Shown here one piece after another: positions 1 to 15,961 of a DNA stretch of 64,000 nt (its first letter is position 1; each line of letters begins with the position of its first letter). The notes beneath the pieces are model-generated. The model searched no databases. It had not been told where the DNA came from and was given only the letters and a program-made list of their open reading frames with translations. The DNA is from Basidiobolus meristosporus CBS 931.73 (taxonomy: Eukaryota > Basidiobolomycota > Basidiobolomycetes > Basidiobolales > Basidiobolaceae). Location of the stretch: assembly GCA_002104905.1 (NCBI GenBank), contig MCFE01000286.1, forward strand, positions 39,056 to 103,055, in the 5' to 3' direction. The position numbers were made by a program, and so were the translations under genes.

Positions 1-2821
<2,821 letters not shown>

Positions 2822-3043
2822 GTGTTGCTCCCATATAAATATCCTGCCTCAGAATTATACATATTAAAGTTATCTTGCAACCACTGGTGTCAGTATGAAC
2901 CAAATGGGGCAGCGTCTTGAATTAGCAATGATTTCATACAAGGCCCAGTTATTGGAAAACCCTGTATAGAATTTCTCTGCCACCATTTTCAATGGTCAAG
3001 AACTACGACAAGCTATGGGTGGCTGTAGCTTAGTTTTTGTCAG

Positions 3044-3446
3044 TTGTATCCCATTGATGCGTGTAATTGGATCATTTCGAAGATTTCCTTGTTAGGCTTG
3101 ACAGAATTTGTCCTGGAGGTGGTTGCAACCAATGAGGATCCTCATTCGATACATCATAATGACGGCCTTTTCAAGGAACGAATGATCGGCGTTGGTTGTA
3201 CAAATAGCCAGACTTTTGTTGATGTGTTGGGTTTGTCCAAGGTGGCTGAGCATTATTGGTAACTTCATTAGAACTGCCCATGAGGCCAACGGTTGGAATA
3301 TGTTTACCATGAACTACCTGGGTGATTGGGGAAGGGGGAATTTGGGTAGTTCAGGTGAGGAAAAGGATGTCGAGGCTCGCCTTGGGCTGTATTGTGGTAG
3401 TAGAGTAACCCTTGGAAAGAATGTAGAATCCACTGGAACAATGTAG
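3044..3446 (+). pseudogene. Decayed fragment of cytosolic arginyl-tRNA synthetase
   Basis: Translation at 3192-3446 contains IIGNFIRTAHEANGW followed by MNYLGDWG, which is the segment just after the HIGH signature in eukaryotic arginyl-tRNA synthetases (family pattern HAGHLRSTIIG..., then MNYLGDWGKQ). The stretch that should hold the HIGH motif (about 3205-3255) is garbled and only reads as IAR...LSIIG. Reading continues for about 35 residues and stops at 3444. No intact upstream or downstream aminoacylation domain is visible, so this is a dead remnant and not a working gene. It sits between the convergent ends of the PI4-kinase and Mau2 genes. The alignment was done by eye; the MNYLGDWG block is the only strong anchor. 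Confidence 0.55.
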
Positions 3447-3741
3447 TTCATTCCCATCATGGATGGGATGACTGATGAAATAAACATGGGATTCCTAATC
3501 GTATCGAACATATCCCTTGTCAGAAGCTTGCTTTTTCCACGGTTAATGACTGCGAGGGAGGGGCTTTGAAAGTACTGCTTGACAGTTTCCCTCCTTGATA
3601 TCGCTTACGCGGAGCGGGGATGAATCAACATTTGCGCTTGGTTCGCCACCACCATATTGGCCATCCTTGGACACATCAAAGTGGGGACGCAGTATGCTTA
3701 CAATAATAGCTGATATTTTATTTATAACAAATTGGTGCTAG
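3447..3741. other. Intergenic, nothing recognised
   Basis: There is no recognisable coding sequence or RNA here. It lies between the arginyl-tRNA synthetase relic and the stop codon of the Mau2 gene and probably holds the Mau2 3' UTR. Confidence 0.5.
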
Positions 3742-6678
3742 TTAGCTGGGGTTGATTTGGCGCTCCACCTGTTGCCAATGGGCTTGGTTGAGAACATGCT
3801 GCTTGTTGGTCTTCTGGTCTAGACCCTGACGATGATAAAGATCTGTGGAGAAAGGTGGTTAGGTTTGATGGTGGAGGTGGAAGTGAGAGTGAAAGTGGAG
3901 GCGGGGCATACCTCTTAAAAGGCCGCCAGCGACTAAACATCCCATATCATTTCGACTATTACGAGAGAGAAGATAGGCCGTAGTGAGCATCTTTTCTGAC
4001 TGATCGTTTTGTGTATGCTGGAAGAGTGTTCCCAGCAATGATAGAGTCATGGCCTTCAGCTGAGTATTATACAACGTAGAGGTAAGCTTCAACGTCTCCA
4101 GGAGATTTTGTCTGGTAACAAAGGGTGGAGTGGGGTGTTAGAAACTTTCTCGCCTTTGCCAAATAATAGAAATAAACCCCTACTTCGCCTTGACTATCTC
4201 ATGAGTGACAAGGCCTTCGACGGCATGAAAAACTGCTTTGAGCCCGTCCAATCTTCCTTCTAGGCAATCGGTTCGTATACCGTCAAGCATTGCATTAACC
4301 TTCAAAGGCTAAGTTCAGTAAGTGTTGACCAAGAAACGCCAAGTGTGTTGGATTACCATTTCTCGATTAGAGGCGGATAAGCCTATGTGTATCAAGGCTT
4401 GATTCAAACGCACAAGTGCTACTAATTCGCGATTATCAGTACTCTACAAAATGGTTAGCGTCAGGTCATTGGGGGGGGGGGATCGCAAGAACACTTTACC
4501 CTTGCAGCCGCCTCGTAGAACTCCAGAGCTTCAGCACTTTGGCCTTGGTATTGGCAGAGCATCCCCCAACTTGAGCAAATCAAGGCAGCGATTTTCTCCC
4601 AAAAACCACATGTGTACGACCATGAGATTAGCTCCAAAAGAGTCTACAAAGATAAACGATTCCTTCAATTGGTCGCCACGATTAACGCCCACCGAATTAG
4701 TGCAGCTTACCTTCGTCGCTTCTTGAAATTCCGATCTAAGCATCAGTGCATCAGCTAAATGAAGGAGCATGTACCCCTTAACAACGGCACACCATTTCTT
4801 ATGCTCAATGGCCGCTGGCTGGTTTGGACAACCTGAAGATGGAGCCAAGTTATGCACAATGTTCGATTAGAAAAAGATAAAGCATCGTGGTCATACCTAT
4901 GAATGTATTGAACTGGACTAAGCACACCAATGCAAAAGGAATACGAAGGTTAGTTTGACATAGTAGGTTGATTCGAAGGTATCAAAAGATTACGGACGGT
5001 CAATGTTCTTCAGCCCTTCGGTCAGGAACGTTTTCGCTTTCAGATTGGTGTTGTCCGATTTGTTGCACATCCCCGAGATCAAATACGCCAAGCTGTAGAG
5101 TTGATTCTTGGTTAGCCACCCAGCTGTCATAACGGAGAACGTCTCGTAGTGCCCCTGGGAATAGTTGTTTACAAGTGTGGACGACCGGATGGGTATCTAA
5201 TCTTGCACAACTGACGTCAGAATGAGGCTGCGAATATCATTGAACATATGCAGGAACAACCTTAATGAACCCTTGTATATCCTGAAGCTCGGTCATCGAC
5301 GGAGTCTCTAAAAGAGAGTACATCTCTGTCGTATACTGCATAGCCGTCTTGATATTCCCCGTGTGAGTGGTGTAGATTATTAAGATCATATAGTAGCAAA
5401 GATGGAGATTTCTATTCTGTACAATTGGTCTTCCTTGGCTCATCATGCTGCTCTCCCCCGGCTGAGGAAATAGTCCAGAGACCTGCGACAGACCCTCATT
5501 CACGATATGATACTGCTGAAATGAGAGAGCGTACTGGCACTTGGTCAATAGAATACATGCCTGTGTTGGAACTCGTTAGCAGTTGGATCCCGCTACGGCC
5601 GAATGAAATAGACCTCTCACCTTCATGTCTGGCTCCTGACGTCTCTCAGCGAACTGCAATGCCTCGCTGAGTGTACTAAGACAGCGCCCGAAATCATGAT
5701 CAATATAATACAACTTGGCACGAAGTAGCAGAAAGTGATATATCCAAACCGGTAGGTTCAACCTGCGCAAATGGAGTAAAACTCAGAGTCGGTGAAGTGA
5801 TGACAGGTACTACGCATAGCTTACTCTCCAGCTTCAATTATGGAATTCTTGAGAACGTTTTGTGCAATCTTGAAATTGCGGGTACGTTCCAAAATCTGGC
5901 ACTGCAAGTCGATCATCTGAAATTTCAGCTCCGAATATCCCTCAAGCTATGAAAGTGCATGTTAGTCGACGATGTGGAACTTAGGTGCCAGTAGAAAACG
6001 CGCTCCACGAACCTTCTGTGCGAGTAGAATCTATATTTATCAAAAATATACTGTGAGTGGTCAACGAAAAGGTGGAAAGTAACGTCGACTACGAACCGCC
6101 TTCTGCAAGTGCTCCTCGGCTTCGACCACGTTTTCAGTATACTGGAAGAGTATTTGTGACAGACGAAAACGTGTCTTGGTTTCAATCTTGGGCATTACTG
6201 TGACTCGAGAAGGTGTAGTGGGTGTTCTAGGGGCTTGGGGTCCTGAACCACGCATGGGGGTGTTGAAACGCATAGGGGAGGGCGAATTTCCTCCAGGAAA
6301 CAGATTCGTACCCCTTCCCGATCTTAGTACGGCCTCAAGACAGTACACTGCTGACTTGATGTCACGTTGATGTTCGATCCATTTCTGTTGCGTTGGCTGG
6401 GCAACTAAAGTCGAGGCTAATTGGCACGCGTGAGCAAGATAGTGCTCGGCCAAGGCCCAAAGAATCTTGTGCTGTGTGTTTCCTTGTGAGGGGGTCTGGG
6501 GCTCGATTTGGGTTAGCGAAGAACGGAATGGGGTACTATATATATTCCCGGGAGATTGGGTCAAGTCTTGATAGTATCCACGTCCTGATTGCGGCTCCTG
6601 TTGCTGATATCCACCAGTACGGTTTTGCACCGGTGTAGTTGGCTGCTTGGGTATTCCTTGCCCTGGATATTGATACAT
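3742..6678 (-). CDS. MAU2: Cohesin loading factor Mau2/Scc4, multi-exon
   Basis: TPR-type helical repeat protein that partners Scc2/NIPBL to load cohesin onto chromatin. The start is ATG at 6678 (MYQYPGQG). An N-terminal tail rich in Q, G, P and T spans about 55 residues, then ALAEHYLAHACQLA and KSAVYCLEAVL, then RFRLSQILFQYTENVVEAEEHLQKA, which matches the opening repeats of the Mau2 family. Later exons in order give SELKFQMIDLQCQIL (about 5925), FLLLRAKLYYIDHDFGRCL (about 5720), ALSFQQYHIVNEGLSQV (about 5520), ALRDV/SYLISG-type helices near 5100, WCAVVKGYMLLHLADALML (about 4790), and LYNTQLKAMTLSLLGTLFQ (about 4070). The last exon reads LNQAHWQQVERQINPS and stops at 3742. At least eight short introns are needed; many boundaries are approximate. 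One intron holds a run of ten or more C on the coding strand (near 4471). No disabling change was noticed. Confidence 0.85.
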
Positions 6679-7234
6679 AATCGAGAACTTTACGGGAAAA
6701 CCGAGAATTATCGAGGAAAGTTAAGGACAACGGTATTCGTAACTCTGGAGAAACACGAGAAATATTATGTATTATATGGTTTATGCGTAGAAGCTTCTTT
6801 GTATCCCTTGGTTCTGTAACCTCTAGATTAATGTTCGACCTTGGGTATTTGCGCTTGACTCTATATGATAAACCTAATACTCTCCGTGATGCGCTGTGTT
6901 GTGTTGTGATATGAATAACTAAAATAAATCTCGAATTCACAACAATAGGATCGTGGGAGTGGCCCCCTTCCTTCACCCCTTTATCCGCAAAAGCATCACA
7001 ATCCTCTGAATCAATGCTAATTAATTGTGATCAACAGTGGATTGCGGCGCTTTATTCGATTAATCAAGAGGAAGTACACAGATTCGCTGCAGTTGACAGG
7101 ATAGTCATGACATCTCATAAAATAAAGCATACTGGCATACAAAGAGCATTTCAATAGTGCTCATCAAAATTGAGAACAAACAGGGAGTAAAGAAATAAAT
7201 ATTCATCTAAGCATGATATACTACGGACGTCGCA
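6679..7234. other. Intergenic region upstream of Mau2
   Basis: This non-coding spacer runs from the Mau2 start to the stop codon of the CENP-A gene; both genes read leftward. It should hold the Mau2 promoter and the CENP-A 3' UTR. No clear TATA box or other element was recognised. Confidence 0.5.
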
Positions 7235-7890
7235 TCATCCCAATCCTCCCCAAACGCCTCGAATCCGTCTAGCAAGCTGGATATCCCTCTGCATCAGTGT
7301 AACACGCTTGGCATGGATTGCACATAGGTTACTGTGAAATGCATATTAGTTGATGGGTTCATGAGTCCGTAGATAATGGATACCTACGCGTCCTCGAACA
7401 GGTGAACCAGGAAGGCCTCGGTGGCTTCTTGCAGCGCCATGATGGCATGGCTCTGCCAGCGCAGACCTACTTGTTCTTGGCTAAATTCGCCCAACACATA
7501 TTCTGCAGCTATCTCTCTGACCTGTTGTCGGTGTGAATTACTGCAGGTTCAAAGAGGAAAGAGTCCTGACGTACCAATCGAGCAAAAGGGAGTTTTCGAA
7601 GGAGGAGGTCCGTGGTCTTCTGATAATGGCGTATCTCACGAAGTGCAACTGTTCCAGGGCGGTATCTTCTGGTCTTGGTGGTACCGGGGGTTCTTGTACC
7701 TGAAGGCTTGGTTAGCCACCGAAGATGAACAAGCAAAGGAGGTGGAGATACTTTTGGCTGGGGTACGCTTGGTCTTTGGGGTGGTTTTTATGCTTGTTCT
7801 GGGTGAAGTCCTTTGAATCGGTTTGGGCACAGTTTTCTTGGAGGATTTGGCGGCCAGGTTGGACTTCTGGTTGTGCTTGGTTCTTGTCAT
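7235..7890 (-). CDS. Centromeric histone H3 variant (CENP-A/Cse4/Cnp1)
   Basis: Histone H3 variant that marks centromeric nucleosomes. ATG at 7890 opens a Lys/Thr/Pro-rich tail ([10 protein letters not shown]...). The fold then reads [34 protein letters not shown], an exon with [24 protein letters not shown] and LVHLFEDA, and a last exon [19 protein letters not shown] ending [12 protein letters not shown] and TGA at 7235-7237. These match Cnp1 and CENP-A closely: an extended loop 1, Trp in GLRWQS where canonical H3 has RFQS, and an R-rich C-terminus. The tail and core lie in different frames and are joined by an intron of about 51 bases starting GTATCT; it has a CTAAC branch site about 16 bases before the CAG acceptor near 7698. 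Two more introns lie near 7540 and 7335-7385. The canonical H3 K4 and K9 contexts are absent from the tail, as is usual for CENP-A. Confidence 0.93.
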
Positions 7891-8843
7891 TGCACCGAAA
7901 TAGGTTTGCTGCAGGGCCTATTCACGAAGGAACGAAAATGATATACTGTTTAAGAAGTTACGCGACAAATGGAGGATGTACGTCTGGGGTAGAAGGGCAG
8001 TCCACTGAGAATAAAATTAAGTAAATTCATGATACATCAGTCCAGAGACCCTTTTAAATTATCCTGCTATGTTAACTCGATCATGATTGGCCAGATTAGG
8101 AAATTAACAAATGTAATATGTTTAAAAGTAGAATCACCCATTGTGAAGGCCAGTATTTCAATTCATTGTCCAGACAGCAGTGCTGACTTCAGTTCAATCA
8201 AACAATGGGTGTCTACACACACTACGTCTATTAATACGCCCAAGAACCCAAACGCTTGAACCAATTATAAGGGTGGCTTTGGTGTTTTCATGCCATCTTG
8301 CTATTCTGGCTGGCTATGGTAACATATGAGTGTTCCAACAGTGCACTGAATTTGATTGTAAATGGGGGGGCGTTATCGATGGGTTTGAAGCCATTTCACA
8401 GCTTTGCACTTACACAAGCCAACGTCTAGCTACGGTTTACGGCTTGGTAAGACACCTTGAGCTGTGACATCTAGATTAACCGGCTCCTCATGGCTATATT
8501 GGCTCAACGAAGAACGCAGCGCCACTTTCTGGACAGCGAAAATAACGATGGACGTCACATAAGTCATCCGTTGGGTTAAATGGGTTTTGGACTAAAGTTT
8601 TATGTAACATAGTGCATTCGATATAGTGCCAATAACTCGCAGCTGAGACTCAAAAACATACAACCAGGGGGACTGGAAAAGATTGAGCGATTCTCGAATG
8701 ATGGGTGGCATTCGAATAATATACAAACGTTGCCAAAAATAGAAGCGGAGGTATGTGCGGGCTTTCAGCTCACCAATTGCCGCGTTGTTTCTCCGCATCA
8801 GTCAACGGGACGTACTGGATTAGATCGATGTTAGCTCTTCACA
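7891..8843. other. Intergenic, one unrecognised minus-strand ORF
   Basis: This holds the upstream region of the CENP-A gene and the 3' flank of the isoaspartate methyltransferase gene. A 68-codon open frame on the minus strand (8798-8592, starting MRRNNAAIGELKA) has an ATG but resembles no family I know; it may be chance. No RNA gene was recognised. Confidence 0.4.
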
Positions 8844-10093
8844 TCAGCTTTTAAGGTTCGAGACAGTCCTGACCATAACTCCCATCAACTCTTCCTCTTT
8901 GATTTCTCCGTTCTCGTCCTTGTCAATCTGATAGATAGACTGCGAGTGTAATTCACTACCTACCGGTATAAACATGCTACCAGTATGGCTCGATATCAGT
9001 ATTTCGTGTGGTAAATTGGCACTTTCTAGCTTCCAAAAGACTTACCGCCCAGGGCTTTTCAGTTGGTTGATGAGCTTAAAACGCAATACGATGGTTAGAA
9101 AAGAATGTTTTGAGCTTCTTCAAGTAAAATAATGTTTACTCACTGCCATTGGCGTTTTCACCGCCGCTGCCCCAACATGGCTGGCATTGAAGTTGCGGTT
9201 AGTGCCAGCAAATGTGCTGTATCCAACGTGCAAGTGCTTACATGCAATCATAGGGCCCGTTTTCTGGATGGCCTTTACGACCATCGCCGGTGACAAATTG
9301 AACTCTCCCCGATTCAAGAAACTCAGGATGATCAGCCTTTACATTGTTGGTTGATAAATCCACCAGCTCAGAAATGTGCTCGATGCCAACCACCTGGCCA
9401 TTCTCGCCAACCTATATAAGCATGTCATACGCTGTAAACTACTACTTCCATGGTGAATATGATCTAGTTAGGATGGTACCATGCTAGCCATACAGCTTGT
9501 CAGATAACCTGATCCACTGCCAACATCAAGAGCTTATGAATCCAAGCGTTATTTCTCTCGGGTCTCAACAATCAACTGGAACTCCGCTGAATACTAACCC
9601 TTCATTCCCGGTTTTAAATATCCTTTGAGATATTCCAAGGCATAGGCGTGCATATGGCTTGTGACAAACCACATTAGCCGTTGGCTAAGTAAAGTTAGGT
9701 GCAAAAGGCACTTACGGTGCAGAAATCGTAGCCCCATAGCCTATTGTCTGAGGAGAATCATCATACGGTTTAATGGGAGCATAGTGCTTACGATCAACTA
9801 AAGACATTGCACGATAGACTTCGGTTGATTGGATGATTCCGGAGGCTGAACAAGGATTCTCGCGGTGTTACTGGTTGTGGGCTTGTTGTGAACGCAGCAA
9901 CGTTAAAAACAACATACCTTTAAGGTTGTTGATAAGCCCAATATTGGTATTTGCTTCTCGTCGCAAAGATCAAAAAGAAACTGGGTTAGAATTCAGAGAG
10001 ATTATGTGAAAGTAACATTACTAAATGACCATCCATAAGAAAGGCCAGACATATGTATATGTTGAAGTATATACCGGAGCACCTCCAAGCCAT
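8844..10093 (-). CDS. PCM1: Protein-L-isoaspartate O-methyltransferase (PIMT), multi-exon
   Basis: Repairs aged proteins by methylating L-isoaspartyl residues with S-adenosylmethionine. Exon 1 starts at ATG 10093 with MAWRCSG, the usual eukaryotic PIMT start. Following exons read [12 protein letters not shown], a short exon ending YRAMSLVDR, then [21 protein letters not shown] (residues that bind the isoaspartyl substrate) and [18 protein letters not shown]. The SAM-binding motif I is [10 protein letters not shown] near 9505. Then come [39 protein letters not shown] (about 9170), [10 protein letters not shown] (about 9070), a short exon with IPVGSE, and a C-terminal [19 protein letters not shown] ending in TGA at 8844-8846. 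It is split into many very small exons. The order and spacing of all motifs match an intact enzyme of about 220-230 residues. Exact intron borders were placed by eye. Confidence 0.92.
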
Positions 10094-10894
10094 GTCGGTA
10101 TGTAAAGTTTTGCTTAACAGTAAGATGGATAATGTGGCTTTGTTCCGGGAGGGTCTATTCAATACAAAGTTTTGAATTGTATTTGCAAAACTCTCACGTG
10201 ATACCACCAACAGATCGTGGATTAAATATGCGTATGAAATAGAGTTAAAGTTTGAGGGTTCCTGTCGATAGCGAGGTTAAGTATCCTGGTATACTTGCTA
10301 CGTCTCGAAATAGGTCGTTAAGGGTAAACTGAAAGCTGTAGCCAACACTCTTTCGCATGAACAGAATTCCATTACGTAACCGTATCATCGTTTACTAGTA
10401 GTAAGAGTTGCCATGATTCGACCTCCATGATAAGTGCACTTCGTGACAACCACTAGTAGGTTTGCTACTTGGTTTATCTGCTTGTAAGCGGCTACCAAAA
10501 GAGTGGATCGAGTGCCTGGCCCAGGTAAAAGCCCTTGTATCTAATGCACATCTACAAAAGCTGAGATAGGCATCTAGTTGGGATATGGAACATGACATTG
10601 ATGGCGGTAAGAATGGAGATTAAGTATCTAACATTGGCCAAATTGGTGATATCCAACGTAATTTACTGTCCGAATCGGTTTGTTCTCCAGCATTGATGGA
10701 GTTGGTTCAATCGCATTTCTGCATTTAGTAAGCTCCTGCTGACATATCTTCCCACTATCCTGTTTATTGGTGGATTTTTTCCAAGTGAGACCTCGATATA
10801 ACTCGTCATTTTGGCTCGATTGCTGGATATTAATTTTGGTTGCACCTCAGGAGAGCTTCTACTCAAAGAAAGCCTGTCAAATTCACATTTGAAT
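10094..10894. other. Divergent intergenic region between PIMT and the MAP kinase
   Basis: The two flanking genes are transcribed away from each other, so this stretch of about 800 bases should carry both promoters. A minus-strand open frame at 10598-10395 has no recognisable similarity. In-frame upstream codons back to an in-frame TTG at 10811 extend the kinase frame but are not needed. Confidence 0.5.
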
Positions 10895-12666
<1,772 letters not shown>

Positions 12667-13761
12667 TCGCGTTCCATCCTCTCAACATTCATGCTAAATT
12701 AGACGGATGCTGAGCATTTTGGTTAAAGGGAACTCTAGCCCTCCATCACCTTCGTCCATCCTTTCAACTTAAATAATCCCGTCGCTGCAATCTGAGTTTC
12801 TTCACGTTTCCAAAAGCATCATTAAACAAGAGAAGTATCAAGTAGCTTCAGAGTGTATTATGCGTACGTTGTGATCACAAGGGTTTATCCCACGCTTTGA
12901 ATATAGTAAATTCAAGGCCAGAAACCTGATTGCTTGGAGGTTTAGAAGTGAGGATGTTTTGAGAACAGGGGCATTAATCAGAAATTTTCCTCATTGTTTG
13001 AGAGACAAAGAGATGATAAGCCGAAAGACAACAATGCGAGCGACCTCAGATAAAACCATGTTGGCATCGATTCTTTCGTTTGGGTCTTTTCATGGATTCA
13101 GATTGAGTTTATTGCTGACCTTCCGGACAACACTTAATGTACATTATTGAAGTATCGACGGAGTTCCCACGTAAACGCATCAGCCATCCCTTTGCGGGCC
13201 TCTAGTGTCTTTTTGTCTGGAAACAGGTCTGCCTATTCTTCAGCTGTCAAGCAGGTGAGAGTTTGCACAGCTATACCGAGTGTTGTCAGCATCGGCGGAG
13301 AGTTTTTTGATGGTGGATGTACACCGGCTGCCTTCATGTTTGGGACAACTACATCGAGTCGGTAAAGTCGCGGCAACACACAAAGTCACAACGCATCAAG
13401 GTATTCCGCCTTGGTCATGCTTGCCCAGAGCACGCACAGACCCCTTGGTTGCCTCCAACGTTGCTAGACATCAAGTATAACAAATAGCCAAACAAATCTC
13501 TGATCAACTACGGATGTGATAAATCAGCATTACATCAAGTGTGGATAAGTTAAATTCATCCAGATACTCGTACTCGAATGGCTAAATATTGAATGCACTG
13601 AAATAATTGATTGATGGAGCGTTTTCCACCAATCCTTTCCCCCTTTTTTAGGGTAGGAAAGAATCCAATGACTCGAGAGAATCATCAGTAGGTGAGATAG
13701 TTCACGTACACCACTAAGAGGAATAAGCTAACTCTTGGTGACCCATTGAAAACGCGTTATC
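12667..13761. other. Intergenic between MAP kinase and TAF12, nothing recognised
   Basis: About 1.1 kb with only short open frames (for example 12959-13150) that match nothing I know. It should contain the MAPK 3' UTR and the TAF12 promoter. No TATA box or RNA gene was found. Confidence 0.45.
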
Positions 13762-15727
13762 ATGTCCTCTGGCAATCCTACAGATCAATCTAATAACCCA
13801 GCACAGAACACAGCACAAAATACCAGCCCACAGATCTCTAATTCACAGACTGGTTCGGAGGCCCAATCTATATCTGCTCGAACACCACAGAATTTAGCTG
13901 CCACCATGTCCCAACAGTCACCACAATCCAACAATCCTCTTGCTAGACCAAACCAAAAACAACTCCCTCCACAGAATATCAGTAATCCTTCTCTTGGGCA
14001 AGGAGGGAGCTCCACTCCCTCGCTGACTTCGCTCCAACAAAACCTCTCGATGAATCCACAACTGTCCAATCTGGTCCAGCAAGTTTTGGCTCAAAACGCA
14101 AAAGGTCTACAAAGCGCCCCGCCCATTCAACCGCGTACCCTACAGCAGCAACCAACCTTCTCCCAAAAACTAGCCTCACAGTTGGGCCAACCAACCAACC
14201 AATATCTAGCACAACAAGCCCTGGCTGCAGCTCAGAATAAAAACAAACGGGGGCCGAAGCCCAAACCCAAGGGCCCGGTAAGTCTGCCTGCACGGAATTT
14301 GTCTGCACTCAATGGACAGCAGCAAGCATCATTGCTCCAGGCCGCCAGCGCAGCAGCAGCAGCGCAAAAGCAACAGCTTAGCCAACTATCACAAACCAAA
14401 ACGAACCCGGGCATTCCGGGAACCACGATGAGGCCAGGGGCGCTCAACACTGCTAGGGTGGCGCCGAATACTGGGGCAGCCAACAGACCTGGAGTGTCAC
14501 CGCTGCTGCGTTCCGTCTCTAATCCAGCGATCGTAGAGAAGTTACGGAAAAACATCCTGATCATCAGGCAAGCGTTACAAAGAACTGACTTGACCCCAGA
14601 GGAAAGGGAAACATACGAAAAAGAACAAGCCAACAGTACCAGGTGCATCGCACTGTATGAAAGTCTGACGCCTAGGGCCGCCGCAGCAAGCGCTAATGCC
14701 GAAGGTAAGTGATGATCATCTGATTGGTGAAGTGATGCAGGGTAATTGGGTGGTGATGGTCCCGTTGGTTCTGTTTGAGGACCGTTGGCAGCCTATGTTC
14801 AGGACCCAGCTGAGATGCCATATATTTAACTGACACGGGTTTGCTTGGGTATTTAGGCGGCACAAGCACGGCCAACGCCAATGGAGCATCCGGCCTGGCC
14901 CAGTCCATCAAGCCAGTCACACCCACCGCGCAGCGGAGCATCTCAGCACAGTCACCGCAGCTAACGGTCACGCTAAAATCCAGCCCAAGTGTGCCAGTGA
15001 CACCGGGGAGCAACGTGGTCAGTAGCCTAGGCGGACAAACACAGACCATGCCGATCAACGCGATGGCCAAAGCCGTCACTCCGGTGCCAAAGCCCATCGC
15101 GCCTACGGCTACGCCCACGCAATATTCGAACGGCTTGAGCCTGCCCGGCACACCAACGTCGCTTAGACCCACCCCACTGGACATCGAAAATAACGGCCAA
15201 CTGCTGTCGAAGCGCAAGATCCAGGAGTTGGTAGGCCAGATCGATCCCAACGAAAGACTGGAGTCGGAAGTTGAAGATGTACGTATTGGAGTAGAATGCA
15301 ACTAGATGGACTCGTCTAACTTGTCAATTCAGATTCTCCTGGAAGTCGCGGATGAATTCATCGAGTCAGTCACGAACTTCGCTTGTCGCCTGGCGAAGCA
15401 CCGGAAATCCAATACACTGGAGGTGAAGGATCTGCAGCTCCACCTTGGTAAGTAAGCATGCAGCGTGCCGACCATAGCCCTTCCACCATACTCACCGCCG
15501 TTTTCATGGCTGCAGAGCGTAACTGGAACATCCGTATACCAGGATTTGCCAGCGACGAGATCCGTTCACTGAGAAAGCCAAACATCCCCACCTCACACCA
15601 GCAAAAGACGAATGCTATCAATACTGCCAAGGCTCAGGCAGCGCTCGGCATCGTCCCGGCGGGACAAAATACCAACCCCCCTGCAACGAGTGCTGCTGGG
15701 AATTCGCAGAGTGTCAAGAAGGAGTAA
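13762..15727 (+). CDS. TAF12: TFIID/SAGA subunit TAF12, four exons
   Basis: Histone-fold subunit that pairs with TAF4 in TFIID and with Ada1 in SAGA. Exons are 13762-14704, 14857-15278, 15333-15447 and 15516-15727, all with GT-AG introns that keep frame. The first about 250 codons are disordered, rich in Q, N, P and S, with an [14 protein letters not shown] basic patch. A helical segment follows ([20 protein letters not shown]). After another Ser/Thr/Pro-rich stretch the histone fold reads [58 protein letters not shown] and [11 protein letters not shown], which is diagnostic of TAF12. The C-terminal tail is basic and ends VKKE. ATG 13762 is the first in frame after an upstream stop. The gene is co-directional with SGF29, another SAGA subunit gene, about 235 bases downstream. 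Confidence 0.95.
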
Positions 15728-15961
15728 AGCCTGTTCCAGTCCGGCGCATTCTGGGATCCCTCAATGCCAATCCAATCCAAGTGCATATATGTCTGTATGA
15801 TGCAAATGTGCCCACCCGTTCCGTTCCAACATAGAAGTGAATCTTTTTAATTAATCAATGAAGTTGCTTCCCCCTATTCCCCCTCATCGTCTTTTCCTTG
15901 TAATAAAGTGAATGCGTCGAATAGATTGCGCAAAGTACTCCTGCAGTTGTCATGGTTGGCG

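Noticed and set aside
4470..4481. Run of G (also about 24,558) as a possible regulatory quadruplex
   Set aside because: A single homopolymer inside an intron or spacer; no set of four G-runs, so no quadruplex claim.
14693..15301. 202-codon minus-strand frame, and similar ones at 13785-14069 and 14232-14648
   Set aside because: Antisense shadows of TAF12, whose low-complexity codons leave the other strand open.
15908..15961. Upstream extension of SGF29
   Set aside because: Begins at GTG with no in-frame ATG before 15962.
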